A program made the translations under genes and the position numbers. A DNA stretch of 64,000 nucleotides from Ashinkailepas kermadecensis (taxonomy: Eukaryota; Arthropoda; Thecostraca; Neolepadidae): positions 1-64,000 of the forward strand of contig JAOTOM010003193.1 in assembly GCA_034440615.1 (NCBI GenBank), in the 5' to 3' direction. This document shows, piece after piece, positions 11,335 to 23,063 of the stretch. How positions within the stretch are numbered: position 1 is the stretch's first letter; every line of letters begins with the position of its first letter. Under the pieces are notes generated by a model, which saw only the letters and a program-made list of their open reading frames with translations, was not told where the DNA came from and ran no database searches.

Positions 11335-12164
11335 GTGACGTACGCAGAGAGGACACGCAACACTTTAACCACCGTTGCACAGCAGCAGCCTTCCAGTGCT
11401 GCCAAACTGCTTGCCCAACTTAGTGCCCTGCTACGATCATCTGGTTTCGCTTGCACTCCCCCTACCGGGTGGCCAAAGACAGCTGGGGTGCCACTCACAA
11501 GCCGGCCGCACAGGCCGGAACAGACCATGGTGATGCCACCATCAGCGCCCCCGAGTCTTCGCAGACACACTCGGAAGCAGAGACGAATGAGGAGGGTGGC
11601 AAGTGGACCCTGGTCCAGCGATCCAAAAAGCCCGCCAAATCCCCTCAACTCATCCACCACATTATCTACCCCCACCACTTCCAAAACAATCCATCCCACC
11701 CCATATCACAAACCATTCCTACACCACCACCTCCCCCATCAACGCCCTCCGGTGCATCGTCGCGTCGCATTCCTGTCACGCCCCGGTGTGTGGCACGAAA
11801 GCCAACGACCAGTGTCCGCCAAGGAGCCCTGGACCTGGGACAAGTGCCAGCCAGCCGTAACGCTTCCCCATGTGTACGAGCAAGAGCCCTTATGTCCCAT
11901 GTACCCGATCCGTCCTCACCGGCACCTGGAGGTATCGTAGCTCCTCTTTCTCGGTCGGCTGGGACTGTTCACACCCCACGACCCATCCCACCACGTGGGG
12001 TAATGCTCGAGCATGCCGGTCCCCCACCAGAGGCAGAAAGCGAGCTCCGCCTTGGCAGGTATCCCCGACGGACGGAGCGAGCCATAGGGGGAGGTCACGG
12101 ACCCACTTCGGATCAATGTTGCAGTGACTACCCACTTAGTCACTGTAACAACCACTTTTTGTAG
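11335..12164 (+). pseudogene. LINE 1 ORF1 (gag-like) remnant
   Basis: Two overlapping frames together read as a Pro/Ser/Thr-rich polypeptide with Ala-Gln-rich beginnings. The second frame contains the segment GGKWTLVQRSKK, resembling the linker seen in ORF1 proteins of I-group elements, and ends at a stop at 12162-12164, immediately before the endonuclease. I see no complete CCHC knuckles. The N-terminal part is probably missing, and a frame change near 11450 disables it. ORF1 proteins of this group bind the element RNA. Assignment rests mainly on position upstream of ORF2. Confidence 0.55.
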
Positions 12165-12886
12165 CCGACCCCTATTACTGCCATTTTACAATGGAACTGC
12201 CATCTATTTCTAATCTTGTGACCGTTTTACATCGACACAATCCAGTAGCCATCTGTCTTCAAGAGACAAAGCCGGCAACAGAGGACGCGGTTAGACTGAA
12301 ATGCTACACTGTATCTCGTAATGGCGTGCCATCTGATACCATTGCACATGGGGGCGTCCTACTCGCCGTCCACCATAGTGCACCGGCACGTAAATTAGCT
12401 CTCCGAAACACTGCAAGCAGTCGCAGCGCAGGTGACATTGGCCCATCGCGATATTAGCGTCTGCTCCCTGTACCTGCCTCCTGGAGCTGCGTTCCCCACC
12501 GTGGAGTTGAGACAGCTGCTGACTGAGCTCCCACCACCAGTTCTACTTCTGAGTGATTTCAACGCTCACCACACTGCTTGGGGCTCCTCAAACACGGGGC
12601 CGAACCCTCGAGACTTTAATCCAACAGGAACCACTCTGTCTTCTGAACACAGGTGCACATACCCATCTTGCCCTGCCATCGGGCCGCACGTCAGCACTGG
12701 ACCTGAGTCTCGTCAGCCCCCAACTGGCTCACTTTTTTTAGTAGTCAGTTGATGATGACTGCCGTGGAAGTGACCACTTTCCGGTGTGGCTTACTTTTCA
12801 AGGAGACGCATTTCTTGGAACACGACCGCCACCCTGGAACCTGAAAAAAGCGGACTGGACTCGTTTTAAATCTGAAACACAGGCAG
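12165..12886 (+). pseudogene. LINE 1 ORF2 endonuclease domain, frameshifted
   Basis: Begins ITAILQWNC, the usual opening of an APE-type endonuclease. The catalytic glutamate motif AICLQETKP follows (about residue 28), then LLLSDFNAHHTAWGS, LDLSLVSP and GSDHFPVWLTF, the signature C-terminal histidine motif. The readable protein needs frame changes near 12430 and 12600 and has a stop near 12740, so it is not translatable as one piece. The domain nicks target DNA to prime reverse transcription. The frame runs to the insertion at 12886 and resumes at 14583. Confidence 0.85.
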
Positions 12887-14578
12887 TGTAGGGAAGTTAC
12901 TCCCAAGCCTGGTATCCCACTTATGTCTTGGGAAAACTTCTTTGGCAAGTGATACTAATCGACCTCGACGTTGACGATGAACTCCGGTTATAAATTCGAT
13001 AGCTCTCTGTTTCAATCTCAGAGCTCTGATCCAAACGTCTCTTGCAGGCACCTCAAATCCCGCACTTACATTTGCGTAGTTAAGTAGCAGTTAAATGACG
13101 ACGATTATTCAGTTTCAGTAGTGCAGCAATTAGACCAAAATTAATACAATGATGCCTTTCAATAACGCACCACTTTAATCGAGCTTGACACGACAATTCA
13201 TACGGCCATCCCACATCTTCATACAGTTCGACAGTCACATCTTCCTACATCATCACATCACGACATATCATCTCAGTCTTCAGTCACACATTCTAATATT
13301 CAAGAGACTACGGTGTTCACATCGAGCATACAATTCAACTTCCATTCCGACCGGTCTTCATTTATTCTAAGACTCTCTCGTAAGCTAACATCTTCACGAA
13401 CAGACAAACAGTGACTCTCAGTCAGAGTTCCAGAAACATACATATGACGACTGACCTGACGGCCAGTCGCTTTCGGAGGGCCAAGGCCCCAACCGCTCGC
13501 GTCGACAGCTCGGTGACAAATGACCGAGAGAGCCCTCGGCTCCGCGCCAGCTAAACTCGGTGGCCAACGCCCATGGCACCATGTCAGGGCACACGGCCCC
13601 TGACAATCGAGAGCTCGCTCCCGGTGAACTCTACCGCACCGGCGGGCGCGCCGTCCCTCAGACATCAAAGACATTCTCCGAGCTCTGGTTACAACCAGAA
13701 CTCGCCCGTTCGTGGGAACCACTGCTATTTTCGGCGCAATTCGGCGGCACCGCGCCGCGGCCTGGCGTCTGACACCAGAGTTGCTGAGCTCAGCGTTCAC
13801 ACAAGCAGCTGGCATCTGACATCCGCAGACCCAAGTCATGAGGCACCATTCGCCCAGCAGTCAACCAATATTATATGTTACCATTACATTCATCATCCTT
13901 ACACACATCCAAGACTTAGAAGTCTACTTGACCTTACGTGCCTGACACCACACCTGACAACACAGGCACATTCGACATCATACACACGACATCACAGATG
14001 CACTGACACACCTAACATCACGGACCTGACATCACAGACATGTCTGATATTACAGACTCACCTAATATCACAGACACACCTAACATTGGCCACGGGACAT
14101 GACATCTGTCATGCCTGTCATCCCACTGTCGTACTACTCTCATTCTCTCCTAGCTATACACACTGCACGTGTTCTGACATACGACTGGTATGTACATACA
14201 CACCTTGCCCATTGGCTTCCGGAATAAACTTGTTAACATACATCACCCGATACACATCACATTCACGTCACCCACTGACATTCATATTCACATCACCCCA
14301 GACAATTCATCATCTGAAGACGGCGGCGGCCTGCATCGGGGTCACGTCGTCAGACGGCGGTAGTACCCATCCCCTGATATATGTGCACCTCTGCCGGGAA
14401 TTTGGGAGTGGGAACAATAGCCGTTGGCCTCGCCGGCGGTCGGTCGGTGCCGACTAAGCAGCTCGGCCGATCGGCGCCGCTCACGGCCCTGCCCGGTATG
14501 ATTCCTGTAGTGACATCAGTGGGGAGGGTAGGGGCTAAATTTCAGAAATGAAAGTGCCCCACAACCAGCTTCGCTACA
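12887..14578. mobile_element. Solo-LTR-like element, family L1, copy 1 (1692 bp)
   Basis: The insert starts TGTAGGGAAGTT and ends AGCTTCGCTACA, i.e. TG...CA with a short inverted terminus. It is flanked by the 4-bp duplication GCAG (12883-12886 and 14579-14582). Removing insert plus duplication restores the LINE frame across the join. A second copy lies at 47299-48754 in the opposite orientation and a truncated third starts at 39884. Length, termini and a 4-bp duplication fit a solo LTR of a Gypsy- or BEL-type retrotransposon. A non-autonomous DNA element with 4-bp duplications is the alternative. No internal protein is present. Confidence 0.8.
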
Positions 14579-14582
14579 GCAG

Positions 14583-16440
14583 TTTTTACACGCGACATTG
14601 AAAGTCACTGCACCCGTATTGACGATTTCATCTCACGACTTCTCCAGTGTGCTGATATGTGCATTCCACGTACCTCTGGTACCCCTTGCCGCACCCCGGT
14701 TCCTTCGTGGACTGAGGAATGTGCAATGGCCATTTGCGCCCGCAGGCGAGCCTAAAACAGTTCAGCAAACACAGCACAACGGCTAACATGCTAGCGTTCA
14801 AGGAAGCAAGGGCTGTGGCTAGACGTACAATAAGAGCAGCGAAGAGAACCTCTTGGAAAGAATACGTGAGCGGAATGAACCGTTCTACCGCCACCTCACA
14901 GGTGTGTGCCCGGATAAAGCGCATCTCTGGTCGCTTTTCCTCGCGTCCGCTACCTGTGTTGCAGGTCCATTGTCAAAATATTACTCACCCACTTGACGTG
15001 GCCAACGAGATCAATAGTGCCCTAACAGAACGTAGCCAAGACAGGAGAGCTGAACCTCAGTTTCTACGGCACTAAATTAGGTGCGAGGCAATGCCTATTG
15101 ACTTTTCTACGTCACGACAGCTCTACTACAACCAACCATTCACCTTGTCGGAACTGAAATACGCCATTAATACCCTGAAATGTGTCTCTGAGGGACCGGA
15201 TGCCATCCACAACGCCATGCTAAAGCACTTGCCTCCATGTGTGACTGACGTTCTTCTGGCATCCTTTAATTCCGTATGGGAAACAGGAAACTTTCCGTCC
15301 GCTTTCCGGCGCGAGGCCATAATAATCCATATTCTCAAGCCTGGCAAAAGTGGACTGGAACCACTCCACTACCGACCCATCTCGCTTACGTCGTTACTAT
15401 GCAAACTGATGGAAAATTGGTAAATGTTCGCCTTACGTGGCTTTTAGGACAGCAAGACTTTTTTTCTCGAATGCCGCATGTGGTTTCCGAAAGAAACGAT
15501 CTACCGCAGACCATGTTTTAGCTTTAGACACTGCTGCTCGTGCTGCCTTTAAAGACCACAGCCACATGGGCGCCGTGTCCTTTGACATAGAGGCTGCATA
15601 TGACACGGCCTGAAGGCACGGCATACTGCGGAAGTTGTTCGACTGTGGCGTTAGTGGGTCTATGGGACTCCTCGTCAATAACTTTTTAGCGAACCGGTCC
15701 TTCCGCGTCCTGGTTGGTAACCAGCTGTCAGAAAAGTTTGTGCAGCTGAACGGTGTCTCACAGGGAAGTGTGCTAAGTGTGCCGTTGTTCGGGATACTGA
15801 TCAACGATATCGAGAAGTGGCTGCGAGATAATATTTGCCGCTCGCTCTTCGTAGACGACCTCGCAATTTCGCTTTGCGCCTCTCGTACGCGCTCTTTGGA
15901 CCAGCAGCTTCAGCTGGCTATACCCCATCGGGAGAATTGGAGCACTCGAAATGGACTTCGCTTTTCCACGGACAAAAACTGTGATGGTACATTTCTGTCG
16001 CCGACGGTCTTGTTATCCCGAACCGGCACTCCAGCTGTATGGGAAAGTAATCCCACTGCGACCTTCCGCTAAGTTTCTCGGGGTCATCTTCGACAGGAGT
16101 TTGACTTACGCTGACCATCTTAAATCTCTGCGCCAGCGCTGTTTCGAAGCTTTGGATACTATGAAATGTGTGGCACGCACGACATACGGAGCAGACCGTA
16201 CAACTTTTTTAAATATGTACCGCCAGCTCATCCGTTCTAAACTTGATTACTGTTGTTTCGTGTATGACAGTGCTAGCTCTTCCAGGAAGCGTGTGCTTGA
16301 CACCGTTCACCACACAGCCTTGCGCATTGCCACGGGAGCATTTCCAACCTCGCCGGTGGCAAGCCTCCAGGTAGAGGCCCACGAACCGCAACTGGCTCTA
16401 AGATGACTGAAGCTAGGCCTCCGGTATGCGCTTAAGCTGA
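14583..16440 (+). pseudogene. LINE 1 ORF2 reverse transcriptase, disabled
   Basis: Starts with the linker VPSWTEEC (about 14700) and continues through the fingers and palm: FTLSELKYAINTLK, GPDAIHNAMLKHLP, FPSAFRREAIIIHILKPGK, YRPISLTSLLCKLMEN, SFDIEAAYDTA, NGVSQGSVLSVPLFGILIND, and the active-site motif RSLFVDDLAISL near 15840. The second metal-binding aspartate pair is intact (VDD in place of the commoner ADD). The thumb region reads FLGVIFDRSLTYADHL and SKLDYCCFVYDSA. Stops at about 15075, 15421, 15611 and 16072 and several frame changes show it is dead. The domain would copy element RNA at the nicked target. Confidence 0.9.
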
Positions 16441-16689
16441 GGTCCCCCTGTATCCCCTGCACCCTACATATGACGCAGTGTTTTCTCGCCGTTTACTCAC
16501 GCTATTACGTGGAGGACGGAATACAACCACAGATCCATTCTGCATGAGAGTTAGAGCACCCATTCAGGAAAGCGGTATCCGCACACTCGGAATTCGCATA
16601 GCCGACCAAGTGCAAACACCACTCTTGGAACTAGTATCGCCAGAAATAGACATATCTCTCTGAACTTCCTAGAAGAGCGCTGTACCCAC

Positions 16690-17527
16690 CGTACTATTCC
16701 AGGCGAACTCATTGGAGCGTATCGCCACATACAATGTGGCGACTGACGGCTCAAAAACAAACCAGGGTGTCGGATGTGCACCAGAGGCTTTTCGCTCCCA
16801 CCGAATGCGTCTGTATGCACGTCAGAGCTCGTGGCGATCCTTAAAGCGCTTTGTTTCATCGATGCCAGTAAATGCAACTCCTGCGTTATCTTATTTGACT
16901 CATTGAGTAGCCTCTTGGCACTGGAAGGTTTTAACCCCAAAAAACAAATTTTACAGGACATCTTAACCCACCTTACTTTACTGAGACGAGATGGAAGACG
17001 TATATAATTTTTGCTGGATCCCAAGTCATGTTGGCATCCGGGGGAATGAGCTCGCTAATGAAGCAGCGAGGCGAGCGGCACGGACACCCTATACTCGTGC
17101 CCTTCCTCTCCCGGCACAGGATTTTTACCCCACGATCTCTAAATACATCCATGAGAAGTCGCAACGCAGTTGGGACGCTCCGGGCGCAAACAAACTCAAA
17201 CAAATCAAGCCACATATAGGGCATTGGCCGTCGTCGTCCAGAAGGGTACGAGCTGAGGAGGTTGCATTAGCACGACTGCGAATAGGACACACGTACACAA
17301 CACACTGTCTCCTTCTCAGAAATGAGGCCAGACCAGTGTGCCTACGATGCAACTCGTCCCTGACAGTACATCATATTCTGACATGTCACCTTTACGCGCA
17401 GGACAGAGCCCAATATTGTGGGACTAACAGGACGCTCTCCAACCTTCTTGGAGACGACTCTCAGTGCCAAGGGAACGTGTGCCGCTTCGTTGCAAAGGCA
17501 GATGTTTCAATAATATATCCGGGGCAG
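16690..17527 (+). pseudogene. LINE 1 RNase H domain and C-terminal CCHC motif, disabled
   Basis: RNase H motifs appear in order: VATDGSKTNQGVG (first Asp), SSELVAILKALCF (Glu), VILFDSLSSLLAL (second Asp) and CWIPSHVGIRGNELANEA, where the usual final Asp is Asn. Two frames are needed up to 16990; the last 179 codons (16991-17527) are open. The C-terminus carries LARLRIGHTYTTHCLL and CLRCNSSLTVHHILTC, the cysteine-histidine cluster that closes many I/Jockey ORF2 proteins. Confidence 0.88.
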
Positions 17528-17658
17528 TGAAGATATCGTGCTAAACTGTACCACCAATGCATATATCTGAGTAGGTAGGGCATACTGTTATGGGCGCTAA
17601 ATGACCTACCCTGGTCGATGCGCCCAAAAACCCCAATCGTCATCATCATCATCATCAT
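17528..17658 (+). repeat. LINE 1 3' UTR and (CAT)n tail
   Basis: After the ORF2 stop the sequence continues to TGGTCGATGCGCCCAAAAAC and ends in CATCATCATCATCATCAT. The SINE at 53121-53279 ends in a closely similar string (TGGTCGATGTGTCGTAAAAC), and the 39-bp insert at 832-870 shares the core. Confidence 0.8.
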
Positions 17659-18234
17659 TTAACTCTACCATCAAGATTTGTAACGAGCAGGTACCTTGTT
17701 TATAGTACTTTTTGTCTTTTGCAGTGACAAAATGACATCCGCTAGATATTTGTTACGTTAATGAAAGGGTTACGTTAAGCCGGCTTATGTGGCATCGGGT
17801 GGTAACAAGCAAGCAAGAGAGGAAAGATGAGAGACGCCGGCAAACAAAGAATGTGGTATGAAGGGCCGGTACATATATCGCATACAGGTGCACACACATA
17901 CATAAATACATACATACACATCAAACAGTAGAATATTTGGAAGGTGGACAGCTTCATAGCCTCCAGACATTCTCCGCTGGCCACCTGCGACCTGGAACGA
18001 AGCGGAGGCCCGGCGCCCAGGGCGAGCCGTTGGCGTCAGGCCCGACCTTGAATGTGTAGATGTATGTTTAAGTTAGAGCTTGACAAAAAAACGGAGAAGG
18101 GGAAAGGTCAAGCTGCTTGGAAAAAAACCAAGCACAATTTATATGGAGAACCGTCCGTTATGGCTAAATTGGATCGGTCCCTGCCTACCTAGTGCGAAAT
18201 AACCTACAGGTACGTATGTGGCTTACGTCAGCGG
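17659..18234. other. Spacer between two LINEs
   Basis: No gene is seen. A short run of CATACATA-like repeats lies near 17890-17920. The 3' boundary of the following LINE is placed near 18235 because GGCCATTTGAAGCCAAACGC on its sense strand is followed by a short ATC-rich end. Confidence 0.4.
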
Positions 18235-18299
18235 AGAGGATGATAGCGTTTGGCTTCAAATGGCCTGGTCTAGTTTGGTGCTGTGTAGAAAAGTAAATT

Positions 18300-19105
18300 A
18301 GTAGCTCAAGCTCGTCACCAAGAAGGATTCGCAGCGAAAGTGGAAGGCGATATTGGGCGATGTAAGAAAGGAGTGGGCCACGTTGTAAATGATATGCAGG
18401 ACAGATAAGCGAAAATGTTCGACAGAGTTATGCATGTCACACATTCGGCAAAGAGGAGCGAGGCGAAGTCGGCGGAGGAGGTAATCATGGGTGAGCTTGG
18501 TGTGTCCGAGTCGGAGCCGGGCAAGAAGCACCTCGTGTGCCCGTGTGTGTTGTTGGGAAGAGGCCTATTTGGAGAGAAGGGGTTTAATGTGATGTAAGTG
18601 TGTGGTGTTATGATTCCAGCGTACCTTGATACATTGTGTATAAAGACTGTTAGTGAGGGATAAAAGGTCACTTGGGGGGAGGGGGCGGGTGGGAGGTCGG
18701 TCGCTCGACGAGCGAACTCATCCGCTCGCTCGTTCCCTGGTATCCCCATGTGGCCAGGGACCTAGAGTAGTGTGAGTTGGAGATGAGCGTGATGGGTGTG
18801 GTAGAGTTGACGGATGGCGTGGAATGTGGGGTGGGAGGTGTTGCGTATGGCTGCGAGAACATCAATGGATGAGCGTGAACCAGTACAGATGCTGATGAGT
18901 GTGGCGATGTGTTGAATGATCTGTTGTAGGCAGGTTAGGATGGCCACTAACTCTGCCGTGTAAACCGGATGATGTGGAGGTAATTTGTGTTGGCCAGTGT
19001 TGGGTCCACCGCACCAGGCAGCGCCCGTACCGTCTGTGGTACGGGAGCCGTCAGTGTATAAGTATGTGTGTTGGGGGTGGGCCGTTTGGTGTTAAAAAAA
19101 ATGTC
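18300..19105 (-). pseudogene. LINE 2 RNase H and C-terminal cysteine cluster, disabled
   Basis: In sense order: YTDGSRTTDGTGAAW (near 19050), VYTAELVAILTCLQQ, then ICTGSRSSIDVLAAI where Asp of the usual DS pair reads Gly, and GHMGIPGNERADEFARRA with the final catalytic Asp kept. Downstream comes LLARLRLGHTKLTHDYLLRR and CRMCDMHNSVEHF. Frame changes near 18750 and 18530 break the reading. Confidence 0.85.
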
Positions 19106-19274
19106 AATTGAGATTCGATAGGGGAAAGTAATTTTTGTTTTGCCGAAGGGGATACTCGAGCTTGGGATGTTTCATGCGCCAAAATGGGAGTAAGGGGGAA
19201 TTTTGCCTGGGGCTGCTTCGGGGAATTTCAGTGCGAGTGTAAGGCCATGGTTCAGATGTATGGTAATATTGTGT

Positions 19275-20830
19275 TTATTGATGTGATGGGTACGCCGAAC
19301 GGGGAGGGGTAGAGCGTGCGAAAGTGGCGGCGTGATTGTGCTGTGTAGTGGTCCGAAATTGGTACCTAACTAGTTGGAGTGTTCTGCGGTGTTGTAAACT
19401 AGGGAGGTGGGTCTCAGCCAGGAGACTAGCGATGGGTGTGGTGAAGTGTACTCCGGTGATGATGCATAAGGCGTGATTTGGCATGCGTTCAAGTACTGTA
19501 ATGCGTGACGGAGATATATAATCGAAGATAAACGCCTTGTATTCCAGGATTGAGCGAATCGGGGCAATATACATTTTGGTGAGGGTAGTATACATTTAGT
19601 CTGCACCCTGGTCGCGACCGGAGATGCAGCGCAGGAGATTTAGGCGCTTAGCGCAGCACTGTTTAAGATAAGCCATATGGGGGCCGAAATAGTCCTTTGT
19701 CTAGGACGATGCTAAGATAGGTGAAGGTTGTTTGGTGAGGGATAATTTGGTCGCGATAGCGTAGCGGTGTAAGAGGTGGAATGTACGTGTGGAACCGGGA
19801 GAAAAGCACTGTGACGGATTTCGTGGGGGGAGGTCTGCAGTCCCCAGAATGGGCACCAGGAATCAATTTGATCCATGGCGCGCTGCATGAGGTGATTTGC
19901 TCTATCTGCCGATGGGTGTGTGCACGAAATGGCCAGATTGTCGACGTAAATAGAGTGTTTTAGACAGGGGAAAATTGTGTAGAGGTCAGCAAGAGCGTCA
20001 TTGATGATGATAAGGAAGAGGGTGGGGGATAAAACACTGCCTTGTGGGACGCCTTGGTCAAGTTTGTGGGACTGAGAGTGGATGTTGCCGCAGCGGACAG
20101 TGAATGTTCTGTTAGCGAGAAAGTTCGTAAGAAATGTGGCCATTCTGCCCTTGATACCAATTCGGGGACCTTTGATTCGGAATGCAGAACTGTGCACTTT
20201 GTTAAATGCGGATTGTAAATCGAGAAAGAGTGCGACGGTTACATGTTCTTTTTTCTCATGAAACCGCGCTGTATAGAGTCAACAATTTGGATGAGGCTGT
20301 CAGTGGTGCTGCGTCTGGGTCGAAAGCCGCTTTGAAATTGGAGAGAATTTCGTTGTTTTCGAGGTAGACTCTGATTCGTCCATTGACCATGCGCTCGAAG
20401 ATTTTAGAGGCACAACTAGTAAGAGAGATGAAACGATAGCTCGAGGGCAGGTGGCGAGGTTTACGAGGTTTAGCGATAGGAATGATAGTACTACTGGACC
20501 AAGAAGGGGGAAAGGTGCCGTCGGTCCATAGCTGATTTAGTGCCGAAAGGAAATTGTATTTTCCTGAGTCGGATAGATTTTGTAAGAAGGGGTATGCCAA
20601 TTGGTCGGAACCAGCCGCAGTGTTGGCTACTTGGGACAGGAATATATTTAGTTCATAGAGAGTAAAGGGGCGATATATGGTTCAATATTGTCCGAGGTAG
20701 GGTGACAGGTGGCGAGAGTGTTGTGTAGGAAAGTGATGGTATGTTGCGTGTATTGTGCATATGAGGAGGTGTCAGCGTAGTGGGTGGCGAAGTGTTCCGC
20801 GACGGCTGCGGGTTCTGTTATGTGGCGTTG
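19275..20830 (-). pseudogene. LINE 2 reverse transcriptase, catalytic motif altered
   Basis: Sense-strand motifs in order: LWTDGTFPPSWSSSTIIPIA, HLPSSYRFISLTSCASKIFE, SGFRPRRSTTDSLIQIV, LFLDLQSAFNKV, DQGVPQGSVLSPTLFLIIIN and SIYVDNLAISCTH. The last normally reads (Y/F)xDD; here the second aspartate is asparagine, which alone would abolish polymerase activity. The thumb (YIAPIRSILEYKAFIFDYI) follows in another frame at 19275-19595. Frameshifts occur near 20250 and 19710. Confidence 0.88.
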
Positions 20831-21028
20831 GTTAATTGTCAGTTGTGGGAATGCACTGTGTGGGATCTGCCATTGGCGAAGGATCGAATTTGGGTGCGAA
20901 TTTGGGACGTGGGGGTAAAATGATTGAATGAGTTGGAATAGAGTTGTCAGCTGCGTTTTTTTTTTTTTGGGGGGGAGGGTCAGTAAGGATAATTTGATGA
21001 CAACGTTTTTTTTTATCCTCGCGAGCTT

Positions 21029-21985
21029 CTAACATGTTTTGTGTGGTGAGATGTTTGCGAAATTTCCGCTCAGCCCGCCGCCGCAGGGCGACGGCGCGTT
21101 GACACTCGTCGATCCACCACGGCACGTGGTTACGGCCGGGGGAGGGACGAGTGTGGGGACGTGTTTTTCTTCCGCGAGTAATATGCTGTTGAGGAATACT
21201 GCAATTGGGGGGGGATTGAGACTGGGGAGAGAAGACAGTATCAATTTCCTGGGAGAAAGACGGCCATTTTGCTTTCGAACGTTCCAGCGGGGTATACATG
21301 AATAATCTCTAGACTGGTCTGAGCGTTCGAGTATGACATGAATGGGGAAGTGATTGCTAAAATTGGGGTCGGGTTGCACGTGCCACGAGAAGAGGGGTGA
21401 AACGGAAACCGAAGCCAGGGAGAGGTCATTGGCAGATAGACGGAACGGGGCGATGTCTGTGTTGTGGGTAGGTGTTTTGTCATTTATAAAGACCATGTTG
21501 TGGGAGTTGAGAAATGTTTCAATATGATGTCCGAGTGGGGATGTGGTGTGGCAACCAGCGATGTGCCTGACAGTGGGCGTTGAGGTCGCTCAACACCAGA
21601 CAGGGGTGTGGAAGAAGACCGAAGTGGTTAGTCACAGAAGCCAAGGATAGCGTATTAGTAGGGGAAAGATAGAGATAAAGCACTCTAGTTGTGCAATTTG
21701 GACAGTTACGGTAACAAAATTCAGGTTGTTGGCAACGGTGATCGGGCGACGGAGAAGGGTGTCCGAGATAAATAAGGCAACACCGCCGCCGCGGAGCTAT
21801 GTATAATTTCTGTTATCGGTATAAAGGGTGTAGCCAATGATGTTAAAATTGTACGGGTCATTGTCGCGCCACCGGATCTCCTGAACGGCGGAAATCAATT
21901 GTTTATTTTTGATGATATATTCCTTGAATTCTGCCCAAAGGGATATGAGAGACCTCGTATTCCACTGGAGCAAGAATTAAGTGGT
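21029..21985 (-). pseudogene. LINE 2 endonuclease domain, disabled
   Basis: The sense strand begins near 21980 with LQWNTRSLISLWAEFKEYI and runs through a VQEIRW motif, a LSDLNAH-like motif after a frame change, and PNFSNHFPIHVILERSD. In that last motif the active-site SDHFP has become SNHFP. Stops within the domain and frame changes confirm decay. Confidence 0.75.
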
Positions 21986-21989
21986 GGGT

Positions 21990-23063
21990 GTCTGCATTAA
22001 TGGTGGTGATCACGCTCTCACAGCCGCGTGTGTGGCGGTGACGGTGTGACAAAGCCATCCGATTCGCAGCCGGACGACTTTGGCGTGCATGTGTGCTTTT
22101 GATCCCTGGGGGGTCATGGCAGAGCGACTGGGGGTCTGGGCTGGCCTGAGAGGGCAGATAGGGGGAGGGAGGAACAGGGATGGTCCTGAAAGGGCAGCGC
22201 AGGGGAGACCCGAGCCCGAGAGGGCGCGACGGCCGGTCGGCTCTGAGAGGGCCGGGAGGCAGAGGCGCCGGCGAGGGGAGCAGGGCCGCACCGGTGCGAA
22301 AGGAGGATGGAGGGGGGGCTCGTAGTGCCTGGGTGGGCGGGGCATGGGGCGAGCGGCCGCCTCGGCCGGGGTCAGCCAGAGGGGCTGAAGAAGGGGGCGG
22401 TTCCAAAGGGTGTAGGCGGGTCGGTGCAGCCAGCGTCCGGAAGCCCAGCTTGAGTAGCGGGCCTGAGGACGTGGCGGAACGGCGCCCGAGGCGTACAACC
22501 TCACATACCCACTGTGAGGTTACCTCCTCGAGGAGCTCGTCTCCGTGAGGTGGGCCAGTTCGGGGGCAAAGATCGTCACGAACGTGTTATTGAGGCGACG
22601 ACCACCTCAACCGGGAGGGACAGGAAGTGGTTCAGGGTGAGCAGGGCCCTGGCCTGGCTGGGCTTGCGCACTCTAACCAGCAGTGCACTCGACAGGATGG
22701 TTCCGGCAGAGCCCCCCCCCCCCTCCCCCAGGTCCAGCGGTCCAGTTCCTTAGCCATAGCGAAGGGGACGTGCGGTCCCAGGTCCCCTCCGTCCTGGTGA
22801 CCAGCACGTAAAATTCCCAGTCGGGAGGGTTTCGGGGCGGGGAGGGGGGCATATCGGGGGTGGGAGTGACGTGCAGGTGTCGGTGGAGGGTACCCAGAAG
22901 GGGTGAAAACAAGATAGGCACCCTCAAGGGGTGCTGCAAGGAAAGAGTGAAAATGACTGTTGTAAAAAGGTGGAGATAGACACAGAGTTGGAGGAATGGG
23001 ATCAGTCGGTCAGAGGCGGGCGCAGTACGATAGTGCTATCCTTCGACCCAAAAAGGGACATCT
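21990..23063 (-). pseudogene. LINE 2 ORF1 (gag-like) remnant
   Basis: A start near 23063 gives MSLFGSKDSTIVLRPPLTD and then a stop. Later frames read WEFYVLVTRTEGTWD, NNTFVTIFAPELAHLTET and a Pro/Arg-rich C-terminal half (22406-21990). The NNTFVTIF...LAHLTE segment resembles the folded part of ORF1 proteins in related arthropod LINEs. No full CCHC knuckle is readable. GC content is clearly higher than in the neighbours. Assignment relies on its place upstream of the endonuclease. Confidence 0.6.

Larger units (their letters stand above)
11320..17658 (+). mobile_element. LINE 1: decayed I/Jockey-group non-LTR retrotransposon
   Basis: The order is partial ORF1, apurinic endonuclease, reverse transcriptase, RNase H, a CCHC-like C-terminal motif, a 3' UTR and a (CAT)n tail at 17641-17658. 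RNase H downstream of the reverse transcriptase is typical of the I group of non-LTR elements. Several frameshifts and stops make it inactive. The 5' end is truncated and its exact start is uncertain. An LTR element splits it at 12887-14578. It mobilised through reverse transcription primed at the target site. The tail and its TCGATGCGCCC terminus recur in other features of this window. Confidence 0.85.

Noticed and set aside
12887..14578. Reading the L1 elements as DNA transposons
   Set aside because: TG...CA ends and 4-bp duplications at two copies fit solo LTRs better; kept as an alternative because no internal region is seen.
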